Below are positions 43,570 to 52,956 of a DNA stretch of 64,000 nt, piece after piece. The DNA lies in assembly GCF_001719615.1 (NCBI RefSeq), contig NZ_MDVX01000019.1:1-64000 (forward strand), written 5' to 3'. The notes below the pieces were generated by a model. That model saw nothing but the letters and a program-made list of their open reading frames with translations. It made no database searches and was not told where the DNA came from. The position numbers were made by a program, and so were the translations under genes. The first letter of the stretch is position 1. Each line of letters starts with the position of its first letter. The DNA comes from Neptunicoccus sediminis (GTDB lineage Bacteria > Pseudomonadota > Alphaproteobacteria > Rhodobacterales > Rhodobacteraceae).

Positions 43570-45123
43570 ATGCAGAGTTTACGCGAATTTGAACCCCTCC
43601 TTCCCGCAGAGCGACGATTGGTTGAAGAAGCCGAGACCGGCGCGCGGGTCATCATCGGTGACGGAGAGCGTCCCGCCCCGCAAGCGGAGGAGGTTGAAAT
43701 CCGCGCCGGGCTGATCCGCCTGATCCTGCTGGAACTGGACCTGACAGCAGTGCCCCACGCCAAAGGCATCCGGATTCGCGGGGCGCGGATCACCGGCACG
43801 CTGGATTTTCAGGGGGTGGATTGCGCCAACGATCTTAGCCTGTCGCGCTGTGTGATGGACAAGACGCTGGTGTTTGTGAACGCACGGATGCACGGCGTTT
43901 TCCTGTCGGGTTGTGTGTGTCCGGGGATCGCGGCGGATAATGCCGTGTTTGACGGATCGGTCTATCTGCGCAACGGATTTGTCTGCACCGGAGAAATTGC
44001 GCTGCCCGGTGCGCGGATTTCGGGAGATTTGCAAATTTGCGATGCGCAACTGGACGGGGGCGGGCGGGCTGCGCTGTTTGCCAACTCCATGCGGGTGGGA
44101 GGATCGGTCTACCTTGGGGATTATCCCTTTGATGCGGATGACACCGAGCTGCACTGCGAAGGGGCCGTGATCCTGTCAAACGGCGACATCGAAGAGGATT
44201 TCTACTGCCGCAATGTGGCGATTTCCGCAGCCGGTAACGGCGGAAAGGCGGTGGCGGACGGGGCAGAGGGCAGCAATTCGATTGCCCTGTCCCTGACCCG
44301 CTGTGAAATTCGCGGGGTGCTCTATTTCAAGCAGAACCAGATTTCCGGTGGCATCATCAATTTCTCCGGCGCCCAGACCCGCCGCCTGAACGACGAGCCG
44401 GGCGGCGCGGGCGGTGGCCATGCGGTGCGGCTGGACGGATTTGAGTATCAGGATTTTGCCCAGCATACGGATATATCGGTGAAAACCCGTCTGGACTGGC
44501 TGGCGCGGCGCCCTGCGGGGATAGATTTTCGCGCCCAACCCTATGAGCATCTGGCACGGGTGCTGGAACGGATCGGCCACAGGGAAGACGCAGAGAAGGT
44601 CTTGATCGAAAAGGAGCGCCTGCAACGGGCCGCAAACCGCGCTGTGGCAACCGGTGGGATGCGGTTGGTTATGACGGTGCGGGACGGGCTGGGGTGGTTT
44701 CTGCTGGCCTATGGCTATCGCCCCTCGCGGGTGGTGCTTTGGGCGGTGCTGCTGATCCTCGGGCTGGGGTTCTATTTCCAGAAAACATGGGAGGCCGGGG
44801 ATATGACTCCGGCCGCCGCGCCGATCCTGATTTCAGCGGGCTGGGTCTCTGCCACGCAGGAACATCCCCGAAATCCGGGGGCTTTCTGGGCGATGCGGGG
44901 GCAGGCTGGGCAGGACTATGAGACGTTTCAGCCCTATGCCTATGCCGCTGATTTGCTGGTGCCGATTGTTAATCTGGGGCAGGAAGAGGCGTGGGGGCCG
45001 TCCACTTCGCGCAGCGCTTGGGGCTGGCACGGCTGGTGGATTCGCTGGGTCGCCAAGATCACCGGCTGGGTGATCACAGCGCTGGGCGCAGCGGCTGTAA
45101 CAGGTGTAATCCGGCGGGGATAA
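43570..45123 (+). CDS. Beta-solenoid membrane protein of unknown function
   Basis: 517 aa (MQSLREFEPLLPAERRLVEE). Residues about 60-270 show repeats of roughly 20 residues of the type GxLxLxxAxIxG (e.g. GARITGTLDFQGVDCANDLS, GARISGDLQICDAQLDG), giving a right-handed beta-helix as in pentapeptide-like proteins. Then a helical region, a TM segment (RVVLWAVLLILGLGFYF, about 382-398), a loop with QPYAYAADLLVPIVNLGQEE, and a second TM near the C-terminus. No catalytic motif seen. Divergent from the phosphatase, 44 nt apart. Confidence 0.75.
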   Translation: MQSLREFEPLLPAERRLVEEAETGARVIIGDGERPAPQAEEVEIRAGLIRLILLELDLTAVPHAKGIRIRGARITGTLDFQGVDCANDLSLSRCVMDKTLVFVNARMHGVFLSGCVCPGIAADNAVFDGSVYLRNGFVCTGEIALPGARISGDLQICDAQLDGGGRAALFANSMRVGGSVYLGDYPFDADDTELHCEGAVILSNGDIEEDFYCRNVAISAAGNGGKAVADGAEGSNSIALSLTRCEIRGVLYFKQNQISGGIINFSGAQTRRLNDEPGGAGGGHAVRLDGFEYQDFAQHTDISVKTRLDWLARRPAGIDFRAQPYEHLARVLERIGHREDAEKVLIEKERLQRAANRAVATGGMRLVMTVRDGLGWFLLAYGYRPSRVVLWAVLLILGLGFYFQKTWEAGDMTPAAAPILISAGWVSATQEHPRNPGAFWAMRGQAGQDYETFQPYAYAADLLVPIVNLGQEEAWGPSTSRSAWGWHGWWIRWVAKITGWVITALGAAAVTGVIRRG

Positions 45124-45151
45124 ACCCCGCCGTCATCCGGTGAATTGTCTC

Positions 45152-46111
45152 TTAAACCAGCGATTTCGATCCCATATCCAGATACTTCTTGCGGCGACCC
45201 TTGCGCAGCGTATCGGGTTTTTTCTTTTCCAACTGGCCAAGCATTTCGCCCAGAGCCTCTTTTACGTTCTGGATCGTATCCTTGGTGTTGCGCTGTGCGC
45301 CGCCGATCGGTTCGGGGATTACAACGTCCGCCACGCCCAGTTCCTTGAGGTCCTGTGCCGTCAGCCGCAGCGCCTCTGCCGCTTCGCGCATCTTGCCAGC
45401 GTCCTTCCACAGGATGGACGCACAGCCTTCGGGCGAGATCACGGAATAAACCGAATGTTCCAGCATGGCGAGCCGGTCTGCCGTGGCAAAGGCCACCGCA
45501 CCGCCGGACCCGCCTTCCCCGATAATGATCGAGATCAGCGGCACGCCAAGCGAGAGACATTTTTCAGTGGATCGGGCGATGGCCTCGGACTGGCCGCGCT
45601 CTTCGGCGCCCTTGCCGGGGTAGGCACCCTGCGTGTCCACCAGCGTGATCACCGGCAGGCCAAAACGGTCTGCCATATCCATCAGGCGGATCGCCTTGCG
45701 ATAACCTTCGGGACGGGCCATGCCGAAATTATGGTGAATACGGGATTTGGTGTCTTTGCCTTTTTCGTGGCCGATCACCATCACCGGTTTGTCATTAAGA
45801 CGGGCCAGACCGCCCATCACCGCATAGTCATCGGCAAAATTGCGATCACCGGCCAGCGGAGTGTATTCGGTGAAAATTGCCTCGATATAATCGCTGCACT
45901 GGGGCCGGTCCGGGTGGCGCGCCACCTGACATTTGCGCCAAGGGGTCAGTTTCTGGTAGAGATCCACCAGAAGATCCTGCGCTTTTTTGTCGAGCGCCTG
46001 AGCCTCTTTTTCCACGTCCATTTCGGGATTCTGGCGTGCCATAGCACGCAGTTCTTCGGCTTTGCCTTCGATCTCGGCCAGAGGCTTTTCAAACTCGAGG
46101 TAGTTTTGCAT
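45152..46111 (-). CDS. accA: Acetyl-CoA carboxylase carboxyltransferase alpha subunit
   Basis: 319 aa from ATG 46111 ([20 protein letters not shown]). It carries [37 protein letters not shown] and [20 protein letters not shown], all AccA hallmarks. It makes malonyl-CoA with AccD. The frame extends to 46165 but that part is not conserved. Its promoter must lie in the 46112-46548 gap. Convergent with the beta-solenoid gene. Confidence 0.95.
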   Translation of the reverse strand: MQNYLEFEKPLAEIEGKAEELRAMARQNPEMDVEKEAQALDKKAQDLLVDLYQKLTPWRKCQVARHPDRPQCSDYIEAIFTEYTPLAGDRNFADDYAVMGGLARLNDKPVMVIGHEKGKDTKSRIHHNFGMARPEGYRKAIRLMDMADRFGLPVITLVDTQGAYPGKGAEERGQSEAIARSTEKCLSLGVPLISIIIGEGGSGGAVAFATADRLAMLEHSVYSVISPEGCASILWKDAGKMREAAEALRLTAQDLKELGVADVVIPEPIGGAQRNTKDTIQNVKEALGEMLGQLEKKKPDTLRKGRRKKYLDMGSKSLV

Positions 46112-46548
46112 TGTCACCCGCGTCAGCGTTGTTTTTAGATTGGCATTATATGGCCGTGCTGGCACAAAATTGCAATGGGGTGCAAAAGCGCAAGCAGCTT
46201 GGGCAGGATGTCTCCGGCGGTCATATCGTCAAGGCCACAATGCATAATATTATTTGCTCGGAATGCGTCAGATACAAAAAGTATCTACAATTTTGTCTTA
46301 CATTTCGCGGTTGAAGAATTGCTTACACATTCCGGCTGGAGATCCATGCACATCGTTTCTCGGTGGCCTCCGTCGTGAATTGGCGGAGACGGTAATTATT
46401 TCAGTGCCTTGTCGTGTAGCCGTACCTCAAGGGCGGATTGCGAACATTCGCCGCGTTGCACCCAGCAACTCACTACTTTTTTTACAGCGGACACTCAAGT
46501 TTCCCGTGTTGAGAAACCATGAGAAGCAATTGGCGCATTCTATAAGTT
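46112..46548. other. Gap between accA and the island end
   Basis: 437 nt without a credible gene. It contains a perfect dyad agatac-aaaaa-gtatct (46270-46286) and a possible minus-strand promoter for accA overlapping it: TTGTAT (46277-46272), 17 nt, AATAAT (46254-46249). The part nearest the tRNA fragment (46490-46548) shows no tRNA 5' half. Confidence 0.45.
46249..46277 (-). promoter_or_regulatory. Candidate accA promoter
   Basis: On the minus strand, TTGTAT, 17-nt spacer, AATAAT, about 140 nt upstream of accA. The -35 lies inside the dyad at 46270-46286. The -35 match is modest. Confidence 0.3.
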
Positions 46549-46595
46549 GAGGATTGAAAATCCTCGCGTCGGTGGCTCGATTCCGCCCCTGGGCA
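46549..46595 (+). pseudogene. 3' half of tRNA-Phe(GAA), probable att site
   Basis: Anticodon arm gagga-ttgaaaa-tcctc with anticodon GAA, variable loop gcgtc, T arm ggtgg-ctcgatt-ccgcc, 3' acceptor strand cctgggc, discriminator A, then caa instead of CCA. The 5' acceptor strand and D arm are missing and the first T-loop base is C rather than T, so it is not functional. It lies 34 nt from the 3' end of an integrase gene, the normal appearance of a duplicated attachment site after integration at a tRNA 3' end. Confidence 0.8.
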
Positions 46596-46629
46596 CAATT
46601 TAACATACTGATATGTTTGTATTTTTTGC

Positions 46630-47745
46630 TCATGATTGATCCTCGTTTCGGTCAGGTTTGACGCTTTTCTGCGAAGGTTTGACAATTTTTGCGCGCTTTT
46701 CGTTTTCTTTTTCCAGCGTCGCCATGGTTTCGCGGTTCTTTTCGGCAAGGTTGGCCGAGCGGGAATAGTGCCGCGCCTTGGAAGGTGTCTTCGGTCCTAG
46801 AAGGTCGGCGATGCGGCGTTCATCGAGCCCTGCTTCGCGCAAAGTCGTGGCGACGGTGTGCCGCAAGCCCTTGAGGGTCAGGCCTTTTTCAATAAGGCCT
46901 TCATTCTCAAGGGCGGTTTTGAAGCGGTGCCAAACAGTCGAAAAGCCGTTGTATGTCCATACCTCACCGCGCGAATTGGAAAGCACGGTCTCGGCGTCGT
47001 GGTTATGCATGCGTTTAAGCGCGGCCTGAAGGGTCGAGCTGACCGGAATCGCAACCTCTTCGCCTGTCTTGCCGCGTACGCCCCAAATTGTCCCGTCATC
47101 GACCTGATCATTCCGTAATCGTAGGGCGTCGGACGGGTCCAGGCCGGTGTACATCATCAAGGCAAGGGCCACGCGCACATGGGGCTTGGCCTTGCCCAAG
47201 ACGGTATTGCGCTCTTCGATGGCCCAAGGGCGGTTGGCATATGCACGGTCGCGCGGGCGTCGCTTGGGAATGACGTCTTTGGCGAAGTTGGCGGAGATGA
47301 GCCCCTTCGGGATGTTGTAGCGAAATACCTCGCTGAGAAGCGTACGGACCATGTTCGCCCGCCGCCAGCCAATTTTCTTTGCGGCCTTGTCGTGGATGCC
47401 TGCTATCAAAGGCGTATCAATCACATGGATCGGGGTGTCGCGGATCGGTTCAAGGAAATCGGCGCACTTGCGATAGTCGCGCCGGGTCGCCTCAGCCAGG
47501 TTCTGATAGTGCTCAGTCTCAAAGTAGGACTGGATCAAACCGCCAAGCGTTCCAGCCTTTGGTGCCTTCGCTCGCTGTGCCTCGGCGATGGCGCGGATCG
47601 TCTCGCATTCGGCGAAGAACTCGGCAGAACCAATCGGTGCGTGGGTCAGGTCAACCTTGTGGCCGGTCTCTCGGTGGTAGCATCGCTGCTTGCCGTGCCG
47701 GTCCTTGAAAATCTTGAAACCCTTGACCCGCACCTGTGTCATCAA
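46630..47745 (-). CDS. Tyrosine recombinase (island integrase)
   Basis: 371 aa (TTG 47745, ATG 47742). N-terminal arm and SAM-like domains, then the catalytic domain: MMYTGLDPSDALRLRND (about 198-214), RGKTGEEVAIPV with the Lys, LKGLRHTVATTLREAG, and HYSRSANLAEKN with the nucleophile Tyr near residue 327. Two expected residues look replaced: Asp where the first catalytic Arg of TGxR is usual, and Lys for the first His of HxLR. The start overlaps the stop of the excisionase remnant. The gene ends next to the tRNA fragment. Confidence 0.88.
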   Translation of the reverse strand: MMTQVRVKGFKIFKDRHGKQRCYHRETGHKVDLTHAPIGSAEFFAECETIRAIAEAQRAKAPKAGTLGGLIQSYFETEHYQNLAEATRRDYRKCADFLEPIRDTPIHVIDTPLIAGIHDKAAKKIGWRRANMVRTLLSEVFRYNIPKGLISANFAKDVIPKRRPRDRAYANRPWAIEERNTVLGKAKPHVRVALALMMYTGLDPSDALRLRNDQVDDGTIWGVRGKTGEEVAIPVSSTLQAALKRMHNHDAETVLSNSRGEVWTYNGFSTVWHRFKTALENEGLIEKGLTLKGLRHTVATTLREAGLDERRIADLLGPKTPSKARHYSRSANLAEKNRETMATLEKENEKRAKIVKPSQKSVKPDRNEDQS

Positions 47746-47978
47746 AGGCGGTCCAGAATGGTGTCGCGGGTGTCGGTCACGGCCCCGGACTTCACATCAT
47801 CAATCCAGAGATCGAGGTAACGGCGATCCCAAAGCAGCGTGCCTTGCTTCAACTAAACGGGGCGCACGGGACAAGCCGCCTTGAAGTGCTTCACCGGCAA
47901 CCCGGCATAACTCGCGGCCTCAGACTGCTTCAGCATGCGCTTTTCGTTCACGCTGATATTGAGATTGGTCGTCGCCAT
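47742..47978 (-). pseudogene. AlpA/excisionase-like gene interrupted by an amber codon
   Basis: The minus strand reads from ATG 47978: MATTNLNISVNEKRMLKQSE, AASYAGLPVKHFKAACPVRP, V, then TAG at 47855-47853 (codon 42), and continues in the same frame LKQGTLLWDRRYLDLWIDDV...TILDRL to TGA at 47744-47742, overlapping the integrase start. Both halves fit a single small HTH protein of the type found before such integrases (the WDRRYLDLWID end is typical). So it is a one-base nonsense mutant, unless the host suppresses UAG. Confidence 0.7.
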
Positions 47979-47994
47979 AACCAGACACCCCCCG

Positions 47995-48246
47995 TCAATT
48001 CGCCACCGAGCCCTCGGCCCTTTTGACCTTGGTCGCGTTCTTCTGGAATCGCTCCCAGCCGCTCATCGTCAGCATCTTGGTCTTTGATGAAATCTCCACA
48101 AATTCCAGTTTGCCGGTGTTCATCAGCGCGCGAATTTGCGCAGGGCAGAGCCCAACGATCTCGCTGAGCTGTTTGGGTGAAAGCAGGCGTTCTTGGGTCA
48201 ATTTCGGCACCATCGCTGGATATGAATAGAATCGCTTGTTCTGCAC
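47995..48246 (-). CDS. Small HTH (excisionase/AlpA-like) protein
   Basis: 83 aa from 48246, or 72 aa from ATG 48213 (MVPKLTQERLLSPKQLSEIV). The HTH reads LSPKQLSEIVGLCPAQIRALMNTGKLEFVEI, followed by SGWERFQKN; this is the MerR/AlpA-like winged-helix layout (segments quoted in part). Divergent from the XRE regulator, sharing a 93-125 nt control region. Probably an excision or regulatory factor of the island. Confidence 0.65.
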   Translation of the reverse strand: MQNKRFYSYPAMVPKLTQERLLSPKQLSEIVGLCPAQIRALMNTGKLEFVEISSKTKMLTMSGWERFQKNATKVKRAEGSVAN

Positions 48247-48310
48247 CTTATGACATGCTCAGATGGTTCAAGGGCAGGAAATACGTCATTTCGTGCAGTT
48301 TCGCTCGTTA

Positions 48311-48324
48311 TGGCGATTTCGCCA
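48311..48324. promoter_or_regulatory. Palindromic operator before the XRE gene
   Basis: TGGCGA-TT-TCGCCA, a perfect 6-2-6 palindrome 15 nt upstream of the XRE start in the divergent control region; a typical repressor site. Confidence 0.55.
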
Positions 48325-48338
48325 ATAGGGAACCTTGC

Positions 48339-48761
48339 ATGCGGCAGGACGCAAAATCAGTTTTCATTGCTATGGGCGCGCGCCTTGCTATCGCGCGCAA
48401 CGAAGTAGGCCTGAAACAAACAGCAATGGCGGAGGCGATTGGCGTCTCACATCGCGCCTATCACAGCTACGAAAAGGGCCAACGGGGTCTTCCTGTGGAG
48501 GCGCTTGTCGCGATGTCAGACCGGTTTGAAGTAGATGCTGCGTGGATATTGCTCGGAACGCAGACAGTCCGTGCATCTCATGACTTTGAAGCCTTGAAAC
48601 AGATTGAGACCTCACTCGATCAGCACCTCAACGAAGAAAACATGAAGATCAAAAGTGAGAAGCGCGGGGCCATCGTCGCGCGCTGGTATCAGTCACATCT
48701 TGAGGGGCGGGAAGTCAGAGATGATGACGTTCACACTTGGATCGAACTGGTAAGGGATTAA
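48339..48761 (+). CDS. XRE-family transcriptional regulator
   Basis: 140 aa from ATG 48339 (MRQDAKSVFIAMGARLAIAR). The Cro/CI-type HTH is ARNEVGLKQTAMAEAIGVSH (helices 1-3), then RAYHSYEKGQRGLPVEALVA and an acidic/helical C-terminus. The frame is open to 48177 but the upstream part crosses the operator and is not conserved-looking. A likely repressor of the divergent HTH/integrase side and possibly of itself. Confidence 0.85.
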   Translation: MRQDAKSVFIAMGARLAIARNEVGLKQTAMAEAIGVSHRAYHSYEKGQRGLPVEALVAMSDRFEVDAAWILLGTQTVRASHDFEALKQIETSLDQHLNEENMKIKSEKRGAIVARWYQSHLEGREVRDDDVHTWIELVRD

Positions 48762-48765
48762 GCCG

Positions 48766-49062
48766 ATGCAAAAGCCAAGCGACAACTGGAAGAAACTTCG
48801 GCGCGCAACACTGGAGCGTGCACGCCGCAACGCAGTCGCGCCGTTGGAACCGCTCAATACGGTACTCTTGGTTGCCAGCGCCCTCTATTTGATCGGTTTC
48901 CTAAGGCTGAGTTTCGGGGGGCAGCCTCATGATTTTACGTTGATATCCGGCGCGGCCATCTTTGCGGTTGCACTATCTGGAATTTTGGTGCCCATTCTTT
49001 CGGGTTCCGTCATCACGTTGCGGCTTGCAGACCGTCAGCTCAAAAAATTGATTGAAGAATGA
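48766..49062 (+). CDS. Small two-TM membrane protein
   Basis: 98 aa (MQKPSDNWKKLRRATLERAR). Basic N-terminus, TM near 31-49 (TVLLVASALYLIGFLRL), a loop, TM near 60-82, and a short basic C-terminal helix. No family recognised. It starts 4 nt after the XRE stop, so is cotranscribed with it; 116 nt before hsdM. Confidence 0.65.
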   Translation: MQKPSDNWKKLRRATLERARRNAVAPLEPLNTVLLVASALYLIGFLRLSFGGQPHDFTLISGAAIFAVALSGILVPILSGSVITLRLADRQLKKLIEE

Positions 49063-49178
49063 CACGATGCATTAAAGCCCCTCGCATTGATACCTCTGCG
49101 GCCCGCCCTGCGGCGTACGCCAGCGAAATTTGTACATTTGCACGCTCTGAGCGCGCGCCAACTTAGGACTACCAATAG

Positions 49179-51641
49179 ATGCCACTGACACTCGCCCAAT
49201 TGGAGCGTCACCTTTTTAGCGCTGCAGACATCCTTCGCGGCAAGATGGATGCCTCGGAATTCAAAGAGTACATTTTCGGGATGCTCTTCCTGAAGCGCTG
49301 TTCGGACGTGTTCGAACAGGCCCGCTTGGAGGTGGTGCAAAAGCGTATCGCGAGCGGCGTGGCCCCGGAGCAGGCCGCAGAAGAAGCGGAGAACAAGGTT
49401 TGGTATGGGCGCAGCGGTACGTTTTGGGTTCCGCCGCAATCGCGCTTTGGTCACCTAGTTGACGAAGCGCACGAGAACATCGGCGACAAACTCAACAAAG
49501 CCTTGGGTGGCGTCGAGTCCGAAAACATCGCGCTCGAAGGTGTCCTCGACCACATCGATTTCACCCGCAAAGTTGGCCAAAGCAAGATCAGCGACCAGAA
49601 ACTGCGCCAACTCATCAATCACTTCGGTGAAATCCGGCTTCGCAACGAAGACTTTGAATTTCCTGACCTTCTAGGCGCAGCATACGAATACCTGATTGGT
49701 GAGTTTGCGGACTCCGCCGGCAAAAAAGGCGGCGAGTTCTATACCCCGCGTTCGGTCGTCCGGATGATGGTGCGGCTGCTCAAGCCAACGCTCGAACATG
49801 ACATCTACGATCCCTGCTGCGGGTCCGGCGGTATGCTCATCGCGGCCAAGGATTACATCGACGAACATGGCCAAGACGGGCGCAGGGCTAACCTTTTCGG
49901 TCAGGAAGCTGCTGGCACTGTTTGGTCCATCGCGAAGATGAACATGCTGCTCCATGGCATCAACAGCGCCGACTTGCGGAACGAGGACACCTTGGGCGAA
50001 CCGCAGCACGTTGAAGACGGCGAGTTGCGCCGCTTTGATCGGATCCTCACGAACCCGCCGTTTTCGATCAACTGGGGTTCCAAGGACAAAGAACGCTCTG
50101 GTGAATACACGTGGCAGCCCAAGTTCAGGGAACGCTTCTTCCATGAGGTGCCGCTTGGCTCGAAGAAGGCCGACCTCATGTTCCTCCAGCACATGTTGGC
50201 CGTCAGTCGTGACGGCGGCATGATCGCAACTGTTATGCCGCACGGGGTCCTGTTCCGGGGCGGAGACGAAGGTAAAATTCGTCAGAAGATCATCGAGAGC
50301 GACCAGATCGAGGCGGTCATCGGCCTCGGCCCGCAGCTCTTCTACGGCACCGGCATCCCGGCTTGCGTGATCGTCCTTCGCCAGCGGGTGCACCATGGCG
50401 CGAACCTCGTGTCGGGCAAGCCTGCCGAACGGCAGGGCAAGGTACTCTTCATCAACGCCGACCGCGAATTTTTCGAAGGCCGGGCGCAGAACCACCTGCT
50501 GCCGGAGCATATCGAGAAGATCGTCACCACGTTCGAGGAATACCGCGCAATCCCCGGCTTCTCGGCCATCGTCGACATCGACACGCTGCGCAAGAATGAC
50601 TTCAATCTGAACATCCGCCGCTATGCCGACAACGCCCCGCCGCCCGAACCGCATGACGTGCGCGCGCACCTTGTGGGCGGCATCCCGATTGCAGAGGTTG
50701 AGGCCAAGACCGCGCTCTTCCAATCCCACGGGCTTGACCCGATGGACCTGCTGATACCGCGCGATGACAAATACCTCGATTTCGCCGCCAGCCTGACCGC
50801 CAAGTCAGACCTCAAACCCGCTATCGAAACCAATGCGGGCCTCACCGCGCGCGAAGCGGAGATCAAGGACAGCTTCAACGCGTGGTGGGACGCGCATCGG
50901 GATAGCATCAAATCCCTCGCCGGGGCCGAAGACTCCGCCGCGCTAATCACCCTGCGGGATGAACTGCTCTCCAGCTTTTCCGACACGCTCGAAAGCCTCG
51001 CCATGCTCGACCCGTTCACCGTGCGGGGCATCATCGCCCAGTTCTGGAACCAGTCGCGGTTTGACTTCCTGACCCTCATGGCGCGTGACACCAAGGGCGT
51101 GGTGGATGCCTGGCGCACCTCTATCGTCACGGCGCTGGAGGATAAGGGAAACAAGGAAAACCCGCTGGATCACAAGCTGGTCGCCTTCCTCATGGGCGGT
51201 TTCGTGCGCGAGATTGCCGAGCTTGAGGCGCGCAAGGCGGAACTGGATGCACAGTTAAAGGCGGCGACGGCCAAGCCCGAGGAGGACGAGGAAGAAGACG
51301 AGGCCGAACCGGTGGACGAGGCGCAAATCAAGCGCTGGAAGAAGGAGCTGAGCGAGGTCAAGAAGACGCTGAAGGCCAAACAGGCGCAGTTCACAGACGA
51401 GATCAACGCAGGCGTTGACGGGCTGTCATCCGAGGAGGCGGCGGAGCTGCTGCTGAAAATCTTGCATGATGACATGCAGAAAATCCTGACCCGCTACATC
51501 GGTGCGCAACGCACCCAGATCGTGGCGGCGTTTGAGAACTGGTGGGACAAGTATCGCGTGACCTTGACCGAGATCGAGGGCGCACGGGCAGAGGCGACGG
51601 AGAAGCTGGCTGGGTTCTTGAAGGGGTTGGGGTATGTGTGA
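49179..51641 (+). CDS. hsdM: Type I restriction-modification DNA methyltransferase
   Basis: 820 aa, N6-adenine methylase and recognition partner of HsdS. N-terminal HsdM domain (residues about 5-140), AdoMet motif DPCCGSGGM (211-219), catalytic NPPF (292-295). After about residue 480 there is an unusually long helical/charged extension with an acidic stretch ([11 protein letters not shown], about 704-714) and a coiled coil; classical HsdM is about 490-530 aa. The stop overlaps hsdS by 8 nt. Confidence 0.94.
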   Translation: MPLTLAQLERHLFSAADILRGKMDASEFKEYIFGMLFLKRCSDVFEQARLEVVQKRIASGVAPEQAAEEAENKVWYGRSGTFWVPPQSRFGHLVDEAHENIGDKLNKALGGVESENIALEGVLDHIDFTRKVGQSKISDQKLRQLINHFGEIRLRNEDFEFPDLLGAAYEYLIGEFADSAGKKGGEFYTPRSVVRMMVRLLKPTLEHDIYDPCCGSGGMLIAAKDYIDEHGQDGRRANLFGQEAAGTVWSIAKMNMLLHGINSADLRNEDTLGEPQHVEDGELRRFDRILTNPPFSINWGSKDKERSGEYTWQPKFRERFFHEVPLGSKKADLMFLQHMLAVSRDGGMIATVMPHGVLFRGGDEGKIRQKIIESDQIEAVIGLGPQLFYGTGIPACVIVLRQRVHHGANLVSGKPAERQGKVLFINADREFFEGRAQNHLLPEHIEKIVTTFEEYRAIPGFSAIVDIDTLRKNDFNLNIRRYADNAPPPEPHDVRAHLVGGIPIAEVEAKTALFQSHGLDPMDLLIPRDDKYLDFAASLTAKSDLKPAIETNAGLTAREAEIKDSFNAWWDAHRDSIKSLAGAEDSAALITLRDELLSSFSDTLESLAMLDPFTVRGIIAQFWNQSRFDFLTLMARDTKGVVDAWRTSIVTALEDKGNKENPLDHKLVAFLMGGFVREIAELEARKAELDAQLKAATAKPEEDEEEDEAEPVDEAQIKRWKKELSEVKKTLKAKQAQFTDEINAGVDGLSSEEAAELLLKILHDDMQKILTRYIGAQRTQIVAAFENWWDKYRVTLTEIEGARAEATEKLAGFLKGLGYV

Positions 51642-52956
51642 CTCAACCTTTGAAAGGGTGGAACTTGGCGATATCGCGGAACGCTCAGAAGGTAGTTTTG
51701 TAGACGGTCCATTCGGATCGAGTCTCAAATCCGACGAATACACTGAAGAAGGTGTGCGCCTGATCCAGCTTCAGAACATTGGGATAAATGAGTGGTTTGA
51801 CGCTAACCAAAAATTCATTTCTGAGCGCAAATTCCTATCACTCCAGCGCCACGGAACCGTTCCAGGTGACATTGCGATTGCCAAGATGGCCGAACCCGTT
51901 GCGAGGGCCTGTATCGTACCGCCCGTTAGCGAGCAGTTCGTAGTGGTCGCGGACTGCATCCGTCTCCGACCAGACACGTCTCGCTTTGTGCCGTCATACA
52001 TCGCAAAGGCAATCAACAGTCCTTACACGCGACTTGAAGCTGAAAAGAAGGCCATTGGATCGACCCGCGTCCGGATCAATTTGACTACGCTAAAGACCGT
52101 TGGCTGCTTGGTTCCTTCGTTCGAAAGACAATCCAAAATCGCCGAGGTGCTGGATACGTTGGATGCGGCGATCCGGGGGACGGAGGCGGTGGTGGCGAAG
52201 TTGAAGGCGATGAAGCAGGGGCTGCTGCATGACCTACTGACCCGCGGCATCGACGCAAACGGAGACCTCCGCCCCCCACACACCGAGGCCCCCCACCTTT
52301 ACAAAGAAACCTCACTCGGCTGGCTCCCGAAGGAGTGGGATTGGGGCAAACTTGAAGACCATTGTTCCCGTATTTGTGTCGGTATCGTTATCAGGCCCGC
52401 CGACTACTACGTATCTGAGGGAGTGCCGACATTCAGATCGGCAAACGTCCGGGAAGGCCAACTCACTGGCACTGACCTCGTGTACATTTCTCCGCAGTCG
52501 AATGCGATGCTCCACAAAAGCCAAGTTCGCAAAGGTGACATACTGACGGTGAGAACCGGATATCCTGGAACGAGTGCTGTGGTGCCTGATGAATATGACG
52601 GCTGTAATTGCGTAGACATATTGATCACTACGCCAGCCGGTTCGATCTCCGCTGATTTCTTGTGTCGATGGATTAATTCGCCGTTTGGAAAAGAGCAGGT
52701 CTTGAATGGGCAGGGAGGGCTAGCACAGCAGCACTTCAACGTTGGTGAAATGCGGGAACTGATCGTTGTTGAACCTAGTATCGTTGAGCAAGACGAGATT
52801 TCACGAAGGCTTGCTGCCGCAGAGAGTAAACTTGAAGAAGAGCTGAAACTGCTCGACAAACTCCGCCTCCAAAAATCCGGTCTGATGGACGATCTTCTTA
52901 CCGGGCGGGTCTCCGCTGCGCCTTTGCTTAAAGAGGGGGCTGCACATGGGGCATGA
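51634..52956 (+). CDS. hsdS: Type I restriction-modification specificity subunit
   Basis: 440 aa, two target-recognition domains each followed by a conserved helix. TRD1: [20 protein letters not shown] ... [14 protein letters not shown], ending [20 protein letters not shown] and [20 protein letters not shown]2 starts [20 protein letters not shown] and ends [20 protein letters not shown]. The TRD parts are AT-richer than the flanks, as usual for shuffled recognition domains. It overlaps hsdR by 11 nt. The recognition sequence cannot be predicted. Confidence 0.93.
   Translation: MCDSTFERVELGDIAERSEGSFVDGPFGSSLKSDEYTEEGVRLIQLQNIGINEWFDANQKFISERKFLSLQRHGTVPGDIAIAKMAEPVARACIVPPVSEQFVVVADCIRLRPDTSRFVPSYIAKAINSPYTRLEAEKKAIGSTRVRINLTTLKTVGCLVPSFERQSKIAEVLDTLDAAIRGTEAVVAKLKAMKQGLLHDLLTRGIDANGDLRPPHTEAPHLYKETSLGWLPKEWDWGKLEDHCSRICVGIVIRPADYYVSEGVPTFRSANVREGQLTGTDLVYISPQSNAMLHKSQVRKGDILTVRTGYPGTSAVVPDEYDGCNCVDILITTPAGSISADFLCRWINSPFGKEQVLNGQGGLAQQHFNVGEMRELIVVEPSIVEQDEISRRLAAAESKLEEELKLLDKLRLQKSGLMDDLLTGRVSAAPLLKEGAAHGA

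Noticed and set aside
46549-46595. A functional tRNA-Phe gene
   Set aside because: The 5' acceptor strand and D arm are absent upstream and the T-loop start is mutated.
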